From JANWXD01 sp037446115 (GTDB lineage Bacteria > Acidobacteriota > Terriglobia > Bryobacterales > Bryobacteraceae), in assembly GCA_037446115.1 (NCBI GenBank), contig JBBIJF010000040.1, positions 1 to 31,871 on the forward strand: a stretch of 31,871 nt of DNA. The letters are read 5' to 3'. This document shows, one piece after another, positions 22,531 to 30,851 of this stretch. Made by a program: the position numbers and the translations under genes. The notes under the pieces were generated by a model. That model did not search any database, was not told the DNA's origin, and worked only from the letters and a program-made list of their open reading frames with translations. How positions within the stretch are numbered: the stretch's first letter is position 1; every line of letters starts with the position of its first letter.

Positions 22531-24720
22531 ATGACCGAGCACCTGCTTGACTGCACGACCTCGGGCCCAGGGGTGGTTGCGCCCGCCGGGCGTCCGGTTC
22601 CCCCGCCGGAGCCGGACATCGAGACACCCGGAGTGCCGCTCCGGCATTACTGGTTTGTTCTGCGGCGGCATGCCGGAAGCATTCTGGCCTTTGTCGCCGC
22701 CAGCGTTGCGGCGACGGTGATTGTGTCGTCGCGCATGACACCGGTCTACGAAGCCACCGTGACGGTGGACGTGGACCGGCAGTCCCCCACCGGAGTGATC
22801 GGCCAGGAGGCGGTGCGCACGGTTTCGCCCGACGCCGACCAGTTCCTGGCGACGCAGATCAAGCTGATCCAGTCCGACTCGGTGTTGCGGCCGGTCGTGG
22901 ACAAATACCGGTTGCGCGAGATTCCGGGAGAGGTCTTCGAAGATCCGCCGGAGCGGCCGGAGGACGCGGCCGAAGCGCCGGTGCGGTTGCGGCACCTGAA
23001 GGTGACCCGTCCCCCCAACACCTACTTGTTGCTGATCAGCTTCCGCTCCTCGGATCCGAAACTGGCCGCGGCGGTGGCCAACGCGGTGGCAGGCTCCTAC
23101 CTCGAGCATACGTACAAGATCCGGTACCGGGCCTCGGCGAGCCTTTCCGCATTCATGGAGAAACAGCTGGAAGAGCTCCGGGCCAAGATGGAGCGTTCGA
23201 GCGCCGCTCTGGCGGAATTTGAGCGGGAACTGAACGTGATCAACCCGGAAGAGAAGACCAGCATCCTGTCGGCGCGGCTGCTCCAGCTCAACTCGGAATA
23301 CACCCAGGCGCAGGCCGAGCGGATGCGCAAGGAGGCCGCCTGGCAGTCGGTGCGCAGCGGTACGCTGGAGGCCGCGCAGGTCTCGGCGCAGGGCGAGGCG
23401 CTGCGGAAGCTGGCCGAACGGCTTAACGAGGCGCGCGAGCGCTTTGCGGAAGTGCGCGCGCACTACGGAACCAACCACCCGGAGTATCGCAAAGCGTCCG
23501 TCCAACTTCAGGAGATCGAGCGGGTGCTGGCCGAGACGCGGCAGAGCATCGCCGAGCGGGTGCGCGTCGAATACCAGGAGGCGTTGCGGCGCGAGGAGAT
23601 GCTGCGCAAGGCGGTGGCGGCGACCAAAGAGGAATTCGACAGCCTGAATGCCCGCTCGTTTGAATACCAGGCGCTCAAGCGGGAGGCCGAAACCGACAAA
23701 AAGCTCTACGACGAACTGCTCCACAAGATTCGGGAGGCGGGCATCAACGCCAGCTTCCAGAACAGCTCGATCCGGATCGCCGATCCGGCCCGGCCGCCCC
23801 TGAAGCCGGTATTTCCCAATCTGAAGCTCAATGTCGTGATCGCGCTGCTGGCGTCCACTCTGCTGGCGGCGGCCGTGGCCGTGGTGCGCGATCTGGTGGA
23901 CGACACGGTGCGCGACCCTGAACAAGTGCCGCGGCTGTTCCACGCCGAGGTGATCGGAGCCCTGCCTTCGGTGAAGGGCTGGCGGCGGATTCCGGCGCCC
24001 TTGCCGGCTGCGGGGGGCGCCCTGGTGCGGGCCGGCGATCCCGGGGACCTGGCGGTTGCGGGATTTGAAGAGGCGGTGCGCGCTCTGCGCAACTCGATAC
24101 TGCTCGGAGACCTGGACCGCCGCCTGCGCTCCATTCTGGTCACCAGCGCTTTCCCGGGGGAAGGAAAGTCTACGGTGGCGGCCCATCTGGCGGCCACGCA
24201 CGCGGCGCAGGGAAAGCGGACCTTGCTGGTGGACGGGGATTTGCGCAGGCCGTCGCTGCACCGGCGCTTCGGCGTACCCGGCGCGCTGGGGCTGGCCAAT
24301 GTGCTCGTCTCCGAGCTTCCCTGGCAGGAGGCTGTCGTACCGGTCGAGGCCGTTCCGGGGCTGGACCTGTTGCCGGCGGGGCCGCCCTCGCGGCGCGCCG
24401 CCGATCGCGTGGGTGCGGTGCTGTCGCAGTTGCTGGCGGAGGCCTCGCTTGCCTACGACCTGGTGATTCTTGATGCGCCGCCCGCGCTCGGCTTCGCCGA
24501 GCCGCTCGAGATGGCGGCAGTCGCTGACGGTGTCGTGGTTGTGGCCCGGGCCGGACAGACGAGCCGAAAGGCGATCGCCGGTGTCCTGGCGGTGTTGCGG
24601 CGCGTGCGCGCCGAAGTGGTCGGGCTGGTGCTGAACGAGGTCCGCAAAGACAGCGACGGAGGCTACTACTATTACGGGCGTTACCAGAAGTATTACCGCC
24701 GGGCATCCGGAGAAACATAA
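22531..24720 (+). CDS. Wzc-type polysaccharide co-polymerase and BY-kinase
   Basis: A 729-residue inner-membrane protein. Helix 1 is at about residues 50-66 (GSILAFVAASVAATVIV), then the Wzz-like periplasmic domain with long coiled coils (about 200-390), and helix 2 near 435-455 (LNVVIALLASTLLAAAVAVV). The cytoplasmic BY-kinase follows: Walker A FPGEGKST (541-548), Walker A' LLVDGDLRRP, Walker B LVILDAPPA. A C-terminal tyrosine cluster (YYYYGRYQKYYRR) is the autophosphorylation tail. The family controls chain length and export of EPS by cycling of phosphorylation; a partner phosphatase is not in view. The next gene begins 4 nt later. Confidence 0.93.
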   Translation: MTEHLLDCTTSGPGVVAPAGRPVPPPEPDIETPGVPLRHYWFVLRRHAGSILAFVAASVAATVIVSSRMTPVYEATVTVDVDRQSPTGVIGQEAVRTVSPDADQFLATQIKLIQSDSVLRPVVDKYRLREIPGEVFEDPPERPEDAAEAPVRLRHLKVTRPPNTYLLLISFRSSDPKLAAAVANAVAGSYLEHTYKIRYRASASLSAFMEKQLEELRAKMERSSAALAEFERELNVINPEEKTSILSARLLQLNSEYTQAQAERMRKEAAWQSVRSGTLEAAQVSAQGEALRKLAERLNEARERFAEVRAHYGTNHPEYRKASVQLQEIERVLAETRQSIAERVRVEYQEALRREEMLRKAVAATKEEFDSLNARSFEYQALKREAETDKKLYDELLHKIREAGINASFQNSSIRIADPARPPLKPVFPNLKLNVVIALLASTLLAAAVAVVRDLVDDTVRDPEQVPRLFHAEVIGALPSVKGWRRIPAPLPAAGGALVRAGDPGDLAVAGFEEAVRALRNSILLGDLDRRLRSILVTSAFPGEGKSTVAAHLAATHAAQGKRTLLVDGDLRRPSLHRRFGVPGALGLANVLVSELPWQEAVVPVEAVPGLDLLPAGPPSRRAADRVGAVLSQLLAEASLAYDLVILDAPPALGFAEPLEMAAVADGVVVVARAGQTSRKAIAGVLAVLRRVRAEVVGLVLNEVRKDSDGGYYYYGRYQKYYRRASGET

Positions 24721-24724
24721 CGCC

Positions 24725-26356
24725 ATGGGCGGGGAACGCGGACCGGCCAACGGCGCCTGGCGGGCAGCGCTCCGAGATCTGGCGCTGTGTTGGTCCTGGG
24801 CCAACCTGTGCTATCTGCGGATCTGGTCCGAGTTGCTGACCTACACTGAGGCGGATCTGTTCACCATGGCTTCCGAGCCGGGCCGCTCCCACTACCTCGC
24901 CGCGCTGGCCGGAATGACGGCGCTCGGGACGGCGGCGTGGGTTGTCGTCACCCTGGGGAGGCGGGCGCAGGGCGGCTGGCCGTGGAGGGCGCTCCGGTGG
25001 GCAGCCGTCGCGGCGATGGCGATTCCTCTGAATGCGCTCCGGATTGTTGTGTCCGATCAATTTCCCTGGCTGTATACGTACCTGCGCCAGCCGCTGGTCG
25101 GGCGAGTCGGCGTTTCCGGCGTAGTGGCGGTTGCCGTCATGCTGAGTGCGGGCGCGCTTGCCGCGGCGTGGCGGTTTCGGGCGCAAGTTGTCCGCCTCCC
25201 CGCGGCGGCGGCGCTCCTCCTGTTTCCGCTGTTGCCGGTGACGGTGGGCCACGCTTTGTGGCGCGCCTTCCAGAGCGCCGCTCCCGCCCAGCCGCGGGCG
25301 CCGGAGGAAGGCTTCTCGGCGCCGTCGGGCGGCATTCGGCATCGTCCCGGGCCGCGTGTTGTCTGGGTGCTCTTTGATGAGTGGGATTACCGTTTGACCT
25401 TTGAGGCGCGGCCGTCCGGGCTGGAGCTTCCGGAACTCGATCGCTGGCGCCGCACATCACTGTTCGCCACTCAGGCGTTTCCCCCCGCCGATCGGACCAT
25501 CGAATCGGTGAGTGCGCTCCTGACCGGGATGGCGGTCGCTCGCGTGACGCCCCTCAGCCGGAGTCACGCGCTGCTGTTTCCGGACGGTGGTGGGCCGCCT
25601 GTGGCCTGGAGCAAGGCGCCGAACGTGTTCCGCGATGCGCTCCAGACGGACGCGCCTGCAGCGGTAGTCGGCTGGGCGCTGCCCTACTGCCGGCTGTACG
25701 GCCGGGACCTGGCCGCGTGCGCGTGGTGGGAGACCAGCGTCCGCCGCATCAGTAAGGGAGACACAACCGGGGCCATCGCCCTGGCGCAGTTGCGCAGCCT
25801 GGTGGAGACGGCCGTGCTGTCGCCCTTCGGGCAGTCGGCCGTTGCGCGGCACCATTGCCGTACCTGGCGCGCGATGATGGACCAAGCGGTGCAGGCGGCC
25901 GCCGATCGTTCCCTGGGGCTCGTCTTCATCCACCTTCCGGTACCCCATGCGCCGTACTTTTACGACCGAGCGACAGGCCGCTTTGATCGAGGAAACAGTC
26001 TGGCCCGGGGCTATCTCGATCACCTGGTGCTGGTTGACCATTCCGTGCGGCAATTGCGCCGGGCGCTCGAGGAGGCGGGGCTCCTGGAAACAACGGCCGT
26101 TCTTCTGAGCTCCGACCACGGCTTCCGCAGCGCCCGCGGGGTGGGGGCCGAGCCGGACCGCCGCGTTCCGTACCTGCTGCGACTCGGTGAGGCTGCCATG
26201 GAGTATAAGCGTCCTTTCAACACCGTCCTCACCCGGGAGCTGGTCGGGGCGATCCTTCGCGGCGAGGTGGCAGAGCTCGAGCAAGCGGCGCTCTGGCTGG
26301 ACCGCCACAGCAGCGAAGAGCAGAGCCCACGCCAGATTTCCCACCGCATCCCCTAA
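24725..26356 (+). CDS. Membrane-anchored sulfatase/phosphoglycerol-transferase-like enzyme
   Basis: A 543-residue protein. About five membrane helices lie in residues 1-190. An extracytoplasmic alkaline phosphatase-superfamily domain follows from about 220. Candidate metal ligands and nucleophile are FDEWDYR (Asp in the first motif), T near 259 in DRTIESVSALLTG, HAPYFYDR, and SSDHGF with Asp-His (about 460). This layout is that of LtaS/MdoB-type phosphoglycerol transferases and phosphoethanolamine transferases, and sulfatase sequences are close relatives, so the transferred or removed group is not decided. In an EPS operon it most likely decorates or trims the polymer outside the inner membrane. 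It follows the Wzc-type gene after 4 nt. Confidence 0.75.
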   Translation: MGGERGPANGAWRAALRDLALCWSWANLCYLRIWSELLTYTEADLFTMASEPGRSHYLAALAGMTALGTAAWVVVTLGRRAQGGWPWRALRWAAVAAMAIPLNALRIVVSDQFPWLYTYLRQPLVGRVGVSGVVAVAVMLSAGALAAAWRFRAQVVRLPAAAALLLFPLLPVTVGHALWRAFQSAAPAQPRAPEEGFSAPSGGIRHRPGPRVVWVLFDEWDYRLTFEARPSGLELPELDRWRRTSLFATQAFPPADRTIESVSALLTGMAVARVTPLSRSHALLFPDGGGPPVAWSKAPNVFRDALQTDAPAAVVGWALPYCRLYGRDLAACAWWETSVRRISKGDTTGAIALAQLRSLVETAVLSPFGQSAVARHHCRTWRAMMDQAVQAAADRSLGLVFIHLPVPHAPYFYDRATGRFDRGNSLARGYLDHLVLVDHSVRQLRRALEEAGLLETTAVLLSSDHGFRSARGVGAEPDRRVPYLLRLGEAAMEYKRPFNTVLTRELVGAILRGEVAELEQAALWLDRHSSEEQSPRQISHRIP

Positions 26357-26410
26357 GCTCCGTAAAGTTCCCCGCCCTCACGGCCGAAACATCTCAAAGA
26401 GCGCACTGCC

Positions 26411-29400
26411 ATGACCCGACGTGGCGATGGAAAAAACCTGAACGCTGCCTCCGCCCGCGCAAGGTTTCCCGGATGGTGGATCGCGCTGGCGGCGGTGGCG
26501 GCAGCTCTGGCCCTGTATGCGGTCCGCCCTCGAAAGCTGGAAGCAAAACCGGCGCGGTGGTCCTCGATGCCGGTTTTTATCGTGGCCAACAAAGGCCAGT
26601 GGCCTCAGCAGGTGCGTTACGCGGTACGCTCCGACGGTCTCGACATTTTCTTTACGCATTCCGGACCGGTGTTCGTATCCGGCGGTCGGCGGCTGGAGAT
26701 TCGTTTTGAATCCGCCACTGGCCCGCGGAACCTGGAGGGAGCAAACGCGCGGTCCGGGCGTGTCCACTTCCTCAGGGGTTCGGATCCGGACAACTGGGTT
26801 CGCGACGTGCCGACCTACGGCGAGGTGACGTACGGCGAAATTTACCCGGGCATTGATCTCCGCTACGCGGCCGGACCAAAGGGGTTGAAGGCGGAGTTCA
26901 CGGTGGCCCCCGGCGCAGATCCCCGCCGGATCCGGTGGTCGTACATCGGTGCGCGCGGAATGCGCGTGGAGGCAAGCGGGGAGCTGGTGGTGGACTGGCC
27001 CGGAGGCTCCCTCCGGGAAGCCCCACCGGAGATCTATCAGGAACGCGAGGGCCGGCGCGAGTTCATCAAAGGCCGCTACCGGATTGCCGGAGACCAGGTC
27101 TGCTTCGAGCTGGGCCCGTGGGACCCGGCGGTGCCTTTGGTGATTGACCCGATGCTCTCCTTCAGCACTTATCTCGGAGGCTCCGGCTTTGACAGCGTGC
27201 GCGCGGTGGCGGCCGACTGGACGCGAAACCTCTACGTGGCCGGCTACACGGACTCGCGCGACCTGCCGGTGCAGAACGCCTTGCAGGCGCAAAGCGGAGG
27301 CGGCGTGGATGCGTTTGTCGCCAAGCTGAGTCCCTCGGGCAGCCTGGTCTACCTGACGTATCTGGGCGGCAGCGGGGATGACCGCGCGTTGGGGATCGCC
27401 GTGGACGCATCCGGGAACGCCTATCTGACCGGCTGGACGTATTCCACCAACTTCCCGACGACAGCCGGAGCGCGACAGCGCGTGCTCGGGGGCGGCCGTG
27501 ACGCTTTTGTGAGCAAGCTGAACGCGGCGGGCAGCGGTCTGGTGTACAGCACCTTTCTCGGCGGGAGCAATCACGAAACGGGCAGCGGCATCGCCGTGGA
27601 TGCGTCGGGTAGCGCGCTGATCGCGGGAGAGACTTACTCGAGCGACTTTCCCGTGCGTTCGGCGTTTCAGAGTTCGAGCCGCGGGCGGCAGGAAGCCTTT
27701 GTCGCCAAGCTCAACCCGACGGGCGATTCGCTTTTGTGGAGCACCTATCTTGGAGGATACGGCGACGACCGGGCAACCGCCATCGCGTTGGACGCTTCGG
27801 GAGCGGCCTATGTAACGGGGGCCACCGATTCGCCGAACTTTCCGACCCAGTCGCCGATCCAGGGACCGGCGGGGGGTCAGGACGCCTTTGTGGTGAAGCT
27901 CAGCCCGGACGGGGCGGCGCTGGTCTATGGCACCTATCTCGGCGGCAGCTCCGGAAGCGCCGCCGTTCCGGAAGCGGGGCTCGGCATCCAGGTGGATGGC
28001 GCAGGAAACGCCTACGTGGCGGGCGTGACACCCTCGCTGAACTTCCCGGTGGTCAATGCATTTCAAGCCGTCTACAACGGAGGCACTTTCGACGGGTTCG
28101 CGGCCAAACTGAACGCCCAGGGCACCGCTCTGCTTTACAGCACCTACCTGGGAGGAGCAAGCCTGGATTACGCCACCGCGCTGTCGGTCAACCGTGCCGG
28201 AGTGGCCGCCGTAGCCGGCTATACCGCCTCGTCCAACTTTCCGGTTGTCGGCGGGCCCCAAGCGACTCCGGCCGGAAGCTACGACGCGTTTCTGGTGCGG
28301 TTGAACCCGCAGGGCAATGCGCTGGAGGCTTCGACGTACCTGGGGGGTTCGGGGGCGGAAGCAGCCTACGGCGTGTTCGTGGACCCGGCGGGCAACGCGT
28401 GGGTGGCAGGGCAGACCGGCTCGGTGAATTTCCCCGTGAAGAATCCGGCCCAAGGGGTCAACCTGGGGGGCCTGGCGGGGTTTGTGACGAAAATCGGAGA
28501 GATCACACCGGCCGTGGTGTTTCGCGGCTCGGACAACGCTCTTTGGGTGACGACCTACAGTGCGGCGGTTCTCCGCAGCGCGGGCGGCTATTTCGCCAGC
28601 GAGGCGGCGGCGGCCCAACATCCGGGAACGTCGGACGTGTACGCCGTCATCCGCAACGCGAGCGGGCAGCTGTGGTTGAACGTATTCGACCAGAGCACGC
28701 AAGCCTGGCGGGGCTGGGTCTACATCGGTGAAGGGGCAGCCGGCAATCCGGCGATCAGCGTTTCTTCCGGCGGAGATGCCTACGTTGTGAGCCGCACGAC
28801 GGCGGGGGCATCGTACCGGATCAAGCGCTACCGGCCGGGTGCGGGCGTCGGCGGGTGGATCGACCTGGGCGGCAATTTTTCGAGCGATCCTGCGGCGGCT
28901 GCGGCGCCGGACGGCTCGCTTTACATCTCTGGCGTGGATGCCGGCGGCACGGTAATGGCCGGCGTCTACAACCCCGCGACGGGCGGGTTCGGAGGTTGGA
29001 GCGGCTCGACCGGCACCTCGGCCGGGGCGCCTGCGATGACCATGGGCTCCGACGGCGCTGGCTACGTCGCGGTGCGCACGCCGCAGAACACGGTCTCCAT
29101 AGCCCGGTTCACGGCGGGAGGCTGGGGGAGCTGGTTCGACGGTGGCGGGTCCCTGGCTTCCGATCCCGACCTTGCCGCAACGGCCGGAACGCTGTACGTG
29201 GTTGTGAGATTCTCCGACACCAGCGTCTGGGTTCGGCCGTTCACGCAAGGAACGGGCAACGGCTGGCAGTCGTGGATGCCGACCGGCGGCTATCTGAGCA
29301 CAGCTGCGATCGCGGCTCAAGGGACACGCTTCCACGTAGTGGGGTTCAACGCGAGCAAGGACCTGTGGTGGTTCGACTCGGGTGCCGGGTGGACCCATTA

Positions 29401-29449
29401 CGGGTACCGGTCGCTCGTCAGCGGACGGCCCGCGGCGAGCCCGAAATAA
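26411..29449 (+). CDS. SBBP-repeat beta-propeller surface protein
   Basis: A 1012-residue protein. A signal anchor is at about residues 20-42 (WWIALAAVAAALALYAV). The N-terminal domain (55-245; VANKGQWPQQVRYAVRSDGL and EIYPGIDLRYAAG) matches the domain that usually precedes SBBP repeats. From residue 251 to about 695 there are seven SBBP units, each starting with a [ST]-[TY]-[YF]-LGGS-type strand (STYLGG, TYLGG, STFLGG and so on) and containing DASGNAY and NFP, enough for a seven-bladed propeller. The C-terminal 300 residues look like a second, lectin-like propeller (FRGSDNALWVTTY, VYAVIRNASGQLWLNVF). Such proteins are abundant in Acidobacteria and thought to act at the surface. Its place between Wzc and Wzy genes suggests a role in EPS binding or attachment. 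Confidence 0.85.
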   Translation: MTRRGDGKNLNAASARARFPGWWIALAAVAAALALYAVRPRKLEAKPARWSSMPVFIVANKGQWPQQVRYAVRSDGLDIFFTHSGPVFVSGGRRLEIRFESATGPRNLEGANARSGRVHFLRGSDPDNWVRDVPTYGEVTYGEIYPGIDLRYAAGPKGLKAEFTVAPGADPRRIRWSYIGARGMRVEASGELVVDWPGGSLREAPPEIYQEREGRREFIKGRYRIAGDQVCFELGPWDPAVPLVIDPMLSFSTYLGGSGFDSVRAVAADWTRNLYVAGYTDSRDLPVQNALQAQSGGGVDAFVAKLSPSGSLVYLTYLGGSGDDRALGIAVDASGNAYLTGWTYSTNFPTTAGARQRVLGGGRDAFVSKLNAAGSGLVYSTFLGGSNHETGSGIAVDASGSALIAGETYSSDFPVRSAFQSSSRGRQEAFVAKLNPTGDSLLWSTYLGGYGDDRATAIALDASGAAYVTGATDSPNFPTQSPIQGPAGGQDAFVVKLSPDGAALVYGTYLGGSSGSAAVPEAGLGIQVDGAGNAYVAGVTPSLNFPVVNAFQAVYNGGTFDGFAAKLNAQGTALLYSTYLGGASLDYATALSVNRAGVAAVAGYTASSNFPVVGGPQATPAGSYDAFLVRLNPQGNALEASTYLGGSGAEAAYGVFVDPAGNAWVAGQTGSVNFPVKNPAQGVNLGGLAGFVTKIGEITPAVVFRGSDNALWVTTYSAAVLRSAGGYFASEAAAAQHPGTSDVYAVIRNASGQLWLNVFDQSTQAWRGWVYIGEGAAGNPAISVSSGGDAYVVSRTTAGASYRIKRYRPGAGVGGWIDLGGNFSSDPAAAAAPDGSLYISGVDAGGTVMAGVYNPATGGFGGWSGSTGTSAGAPAMTMGSDGAGYVAVRTPQNTVSIARFTAGGWGSWFDGGGSLASDPDLAATAGTLYVVVRFSDTSVWVRPFTQGTGNGWQSWMPTGGYLSTAAIAAQGTRFHVVGFNASKDLWWFDSGAGWTHYGYRSLVSGRPAASPK

Positions 29450-29483
29450 ACACCCGAATGGGCGGCGGGCGGAGAGCGGGTCG

Positions 29484-30848
29484 ATGAGTTCCGACATCCT
29501 GTTCTGGCTTCAGGCGTCGTTTTGGGCACTCGCCGTCCTGGTGTTCGTCGCCCCGCTTCGCTGGGCCTTGCCTGCCTACCTGGTGCTCGGTCATCTGGAT
29601 CTTTCTGCGGCCACGATCAGCCCGGCCACACAGGTGGGGATCGAAAACGCCGTGAAGGTCGTGCTTCTTCCGGTTGTGCTGGCGCTGCGCTGCGGGCGCC
29701 CGCGCCCCAACTCCGCCGTTGCTGCGCCGGTGGGCATGACGTGGGCGCTGTTGGTCGCTTACGCAGCCCTTGCGGCCCTGTGGGCTCCCGAGCGATTGCC
29801 GGCCCTGAAGATGGTGGGCTACCTGGGCGGCTACGCCGTGATCTTTTACGTGTTCTTAGCCGGCTGGCGCCAGGGAGTCCTGCGCATGAGCGGCGTGCTC
29901 GTGGCGTTCTGGGCCGGACTGGCGCTGGCGGGAGCGCAGACCTGGGTGGTTCCGGGGTGGCTTCCGGCGAGCGAGCAGCGTTTCACCTCCTTTGTGTCCC
30001 CGCAAAGCTTTGCGGCATTCCTTGTTTGCATTCTGGCGCTGTTGCTGTTCCGCGAGCACCACAGGGCGTGGGGATGGCTTCATGCGGCCGTGGCGCTGGC
30101 GGCCCTCCTGCTCACCGGGAGCCGCTATGTGCTGTTCGGAACGGTGATGCTGTTGCTGATCGCCTGGGGAGCCCGTTTGGTGCGCACACGCAGCCTTCCG
30201 GCGGCCGGGCTCCGGATTGTAGGCGGGTTGGCGGGCGCCGTGGCGGCCTTCGGGCTGTTAGAGGCCTATCTTTGGTTGTTCCCCGGCAGCCGCCTGGCGG
30301 AACTGCGCCAACAGGATCCGTTCGGCTGGAGGATCTGGGAGCGGCCGGGGACGTGGTCCTGGCGCGCCGTCATATACCGCGATGCCGTCGGTCATCTGGC
30401 GGAGCGGGAATGGACGGAACTGCTGTTCGGTTCGGGCACGAGCAGCGCCGTGGAGTACCGGCTGACACGCAGCAGGCGGATCGATGCTGCGCAGGTGGAC
30501 GCCAATCGCGTGCTGCACAACGAGCTGCTGCGCGCCGCCTACGAGTGGGGTCTGGTGGGTCTGTCGCTGCTGGCCGGTTTTCTGGTCGCGCTCCTGGCGC
30601 AGGCGGTGCGCCAAATCCGGCGGCGCCGGGACGAACTGCGAGCATGGGCTGCGCTGGCCATCACGCCCGCGCTCCTTCTCGGACTGTGCGTGGAGAACCT
30701 GCTGTCGGCCAGCGCCTCGGCCGGAGGCCTGGGTTACGCGCTCGTGCTGGCCTTTTCGTTCGCGCAGCCGTCGAGCAGCGCGGAGACGGCGTGGGCGAGT
30801 TTTTCCGCCGCATCGTATGCGGCGGGGCGCGCGTTTGCGGCGAGGTGA
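29484..30848 (+). CDS. Wzy-like O-antigen ligase/EPS polymerase
   Basis: A 454-residue polytopic protein from ATG 29484, with GGAG upstream. About eleven hydrophobic segments are visible. A periplasmic loop between residues about 270 and 350 contains FGWRIWERPGTWSWR and RVLHNELLRAAYEWGLVG; the latter is the 'H-N-x-x-L' signature of the O-antigen ligase/Wzy family (PF04932-like). The enzyme joins polysaccharide repeat units on the undecaprenyl carrier, or ligates the chain to its acceptor. It lies 34 nt after the SBBP gene and only 3 nt before the DUF362 gene. Whether it is the polymerase or a ligase cannot be decided. Confidence 0.8.
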   Translation: MSSDILFWLQASFWALAVLVFVAPLRWALPAYLVLGHLDLSAATISPATQVGIENAVKVVLLPVVLALRCGRPRPNSAVAAPVGMTWALLVAYAALAALWAPERLPALKMVGYLGGYAVIFYVFLAGWRQGVLRMSGVLVAFWAGLALAGAQTWVVPGWLPASEQRFTSFVSPQSFAAFLVCILALLLFREHHRAWGWLHAAVALAALLLTGSRYVLFGTVMLLLIAWGARLVRTRSLPAAGLRIVGGLAGAVAAFGLLEAYLWLFPGSRLAELRQQDPFGWRIWERPGTWSWRAVIYRDAVGHLAEREWTELLFGSGTSSAVEYRLTRSRRIDAAQVDANRVLHNELLRAAYEWGLVGLSLLAGFLVALLAQAVRQIRRRRDELRAWAALAITPALLLGLCVENLLSASASAGGLGYALVLAFSFAQPSSSAETAWASFSAASYAAGRAFAAR

Positions 30849-30851
30849 AGC

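Noticed and set aside
20497..24804. 1435-codon minus-strand frame across the EPS genes
   Set aside because: It is antisense to clear Wza and Wzc coding sequence, His/Arg/Gln-rich and without recognisable domains.
26378..29497. 1039-codon minus-strand frame over the SBBP gene
   Set aside because: It is the antisense of a repeat-rich, GC-rich gene; its apparent repeats mirror the SBBP repeats.
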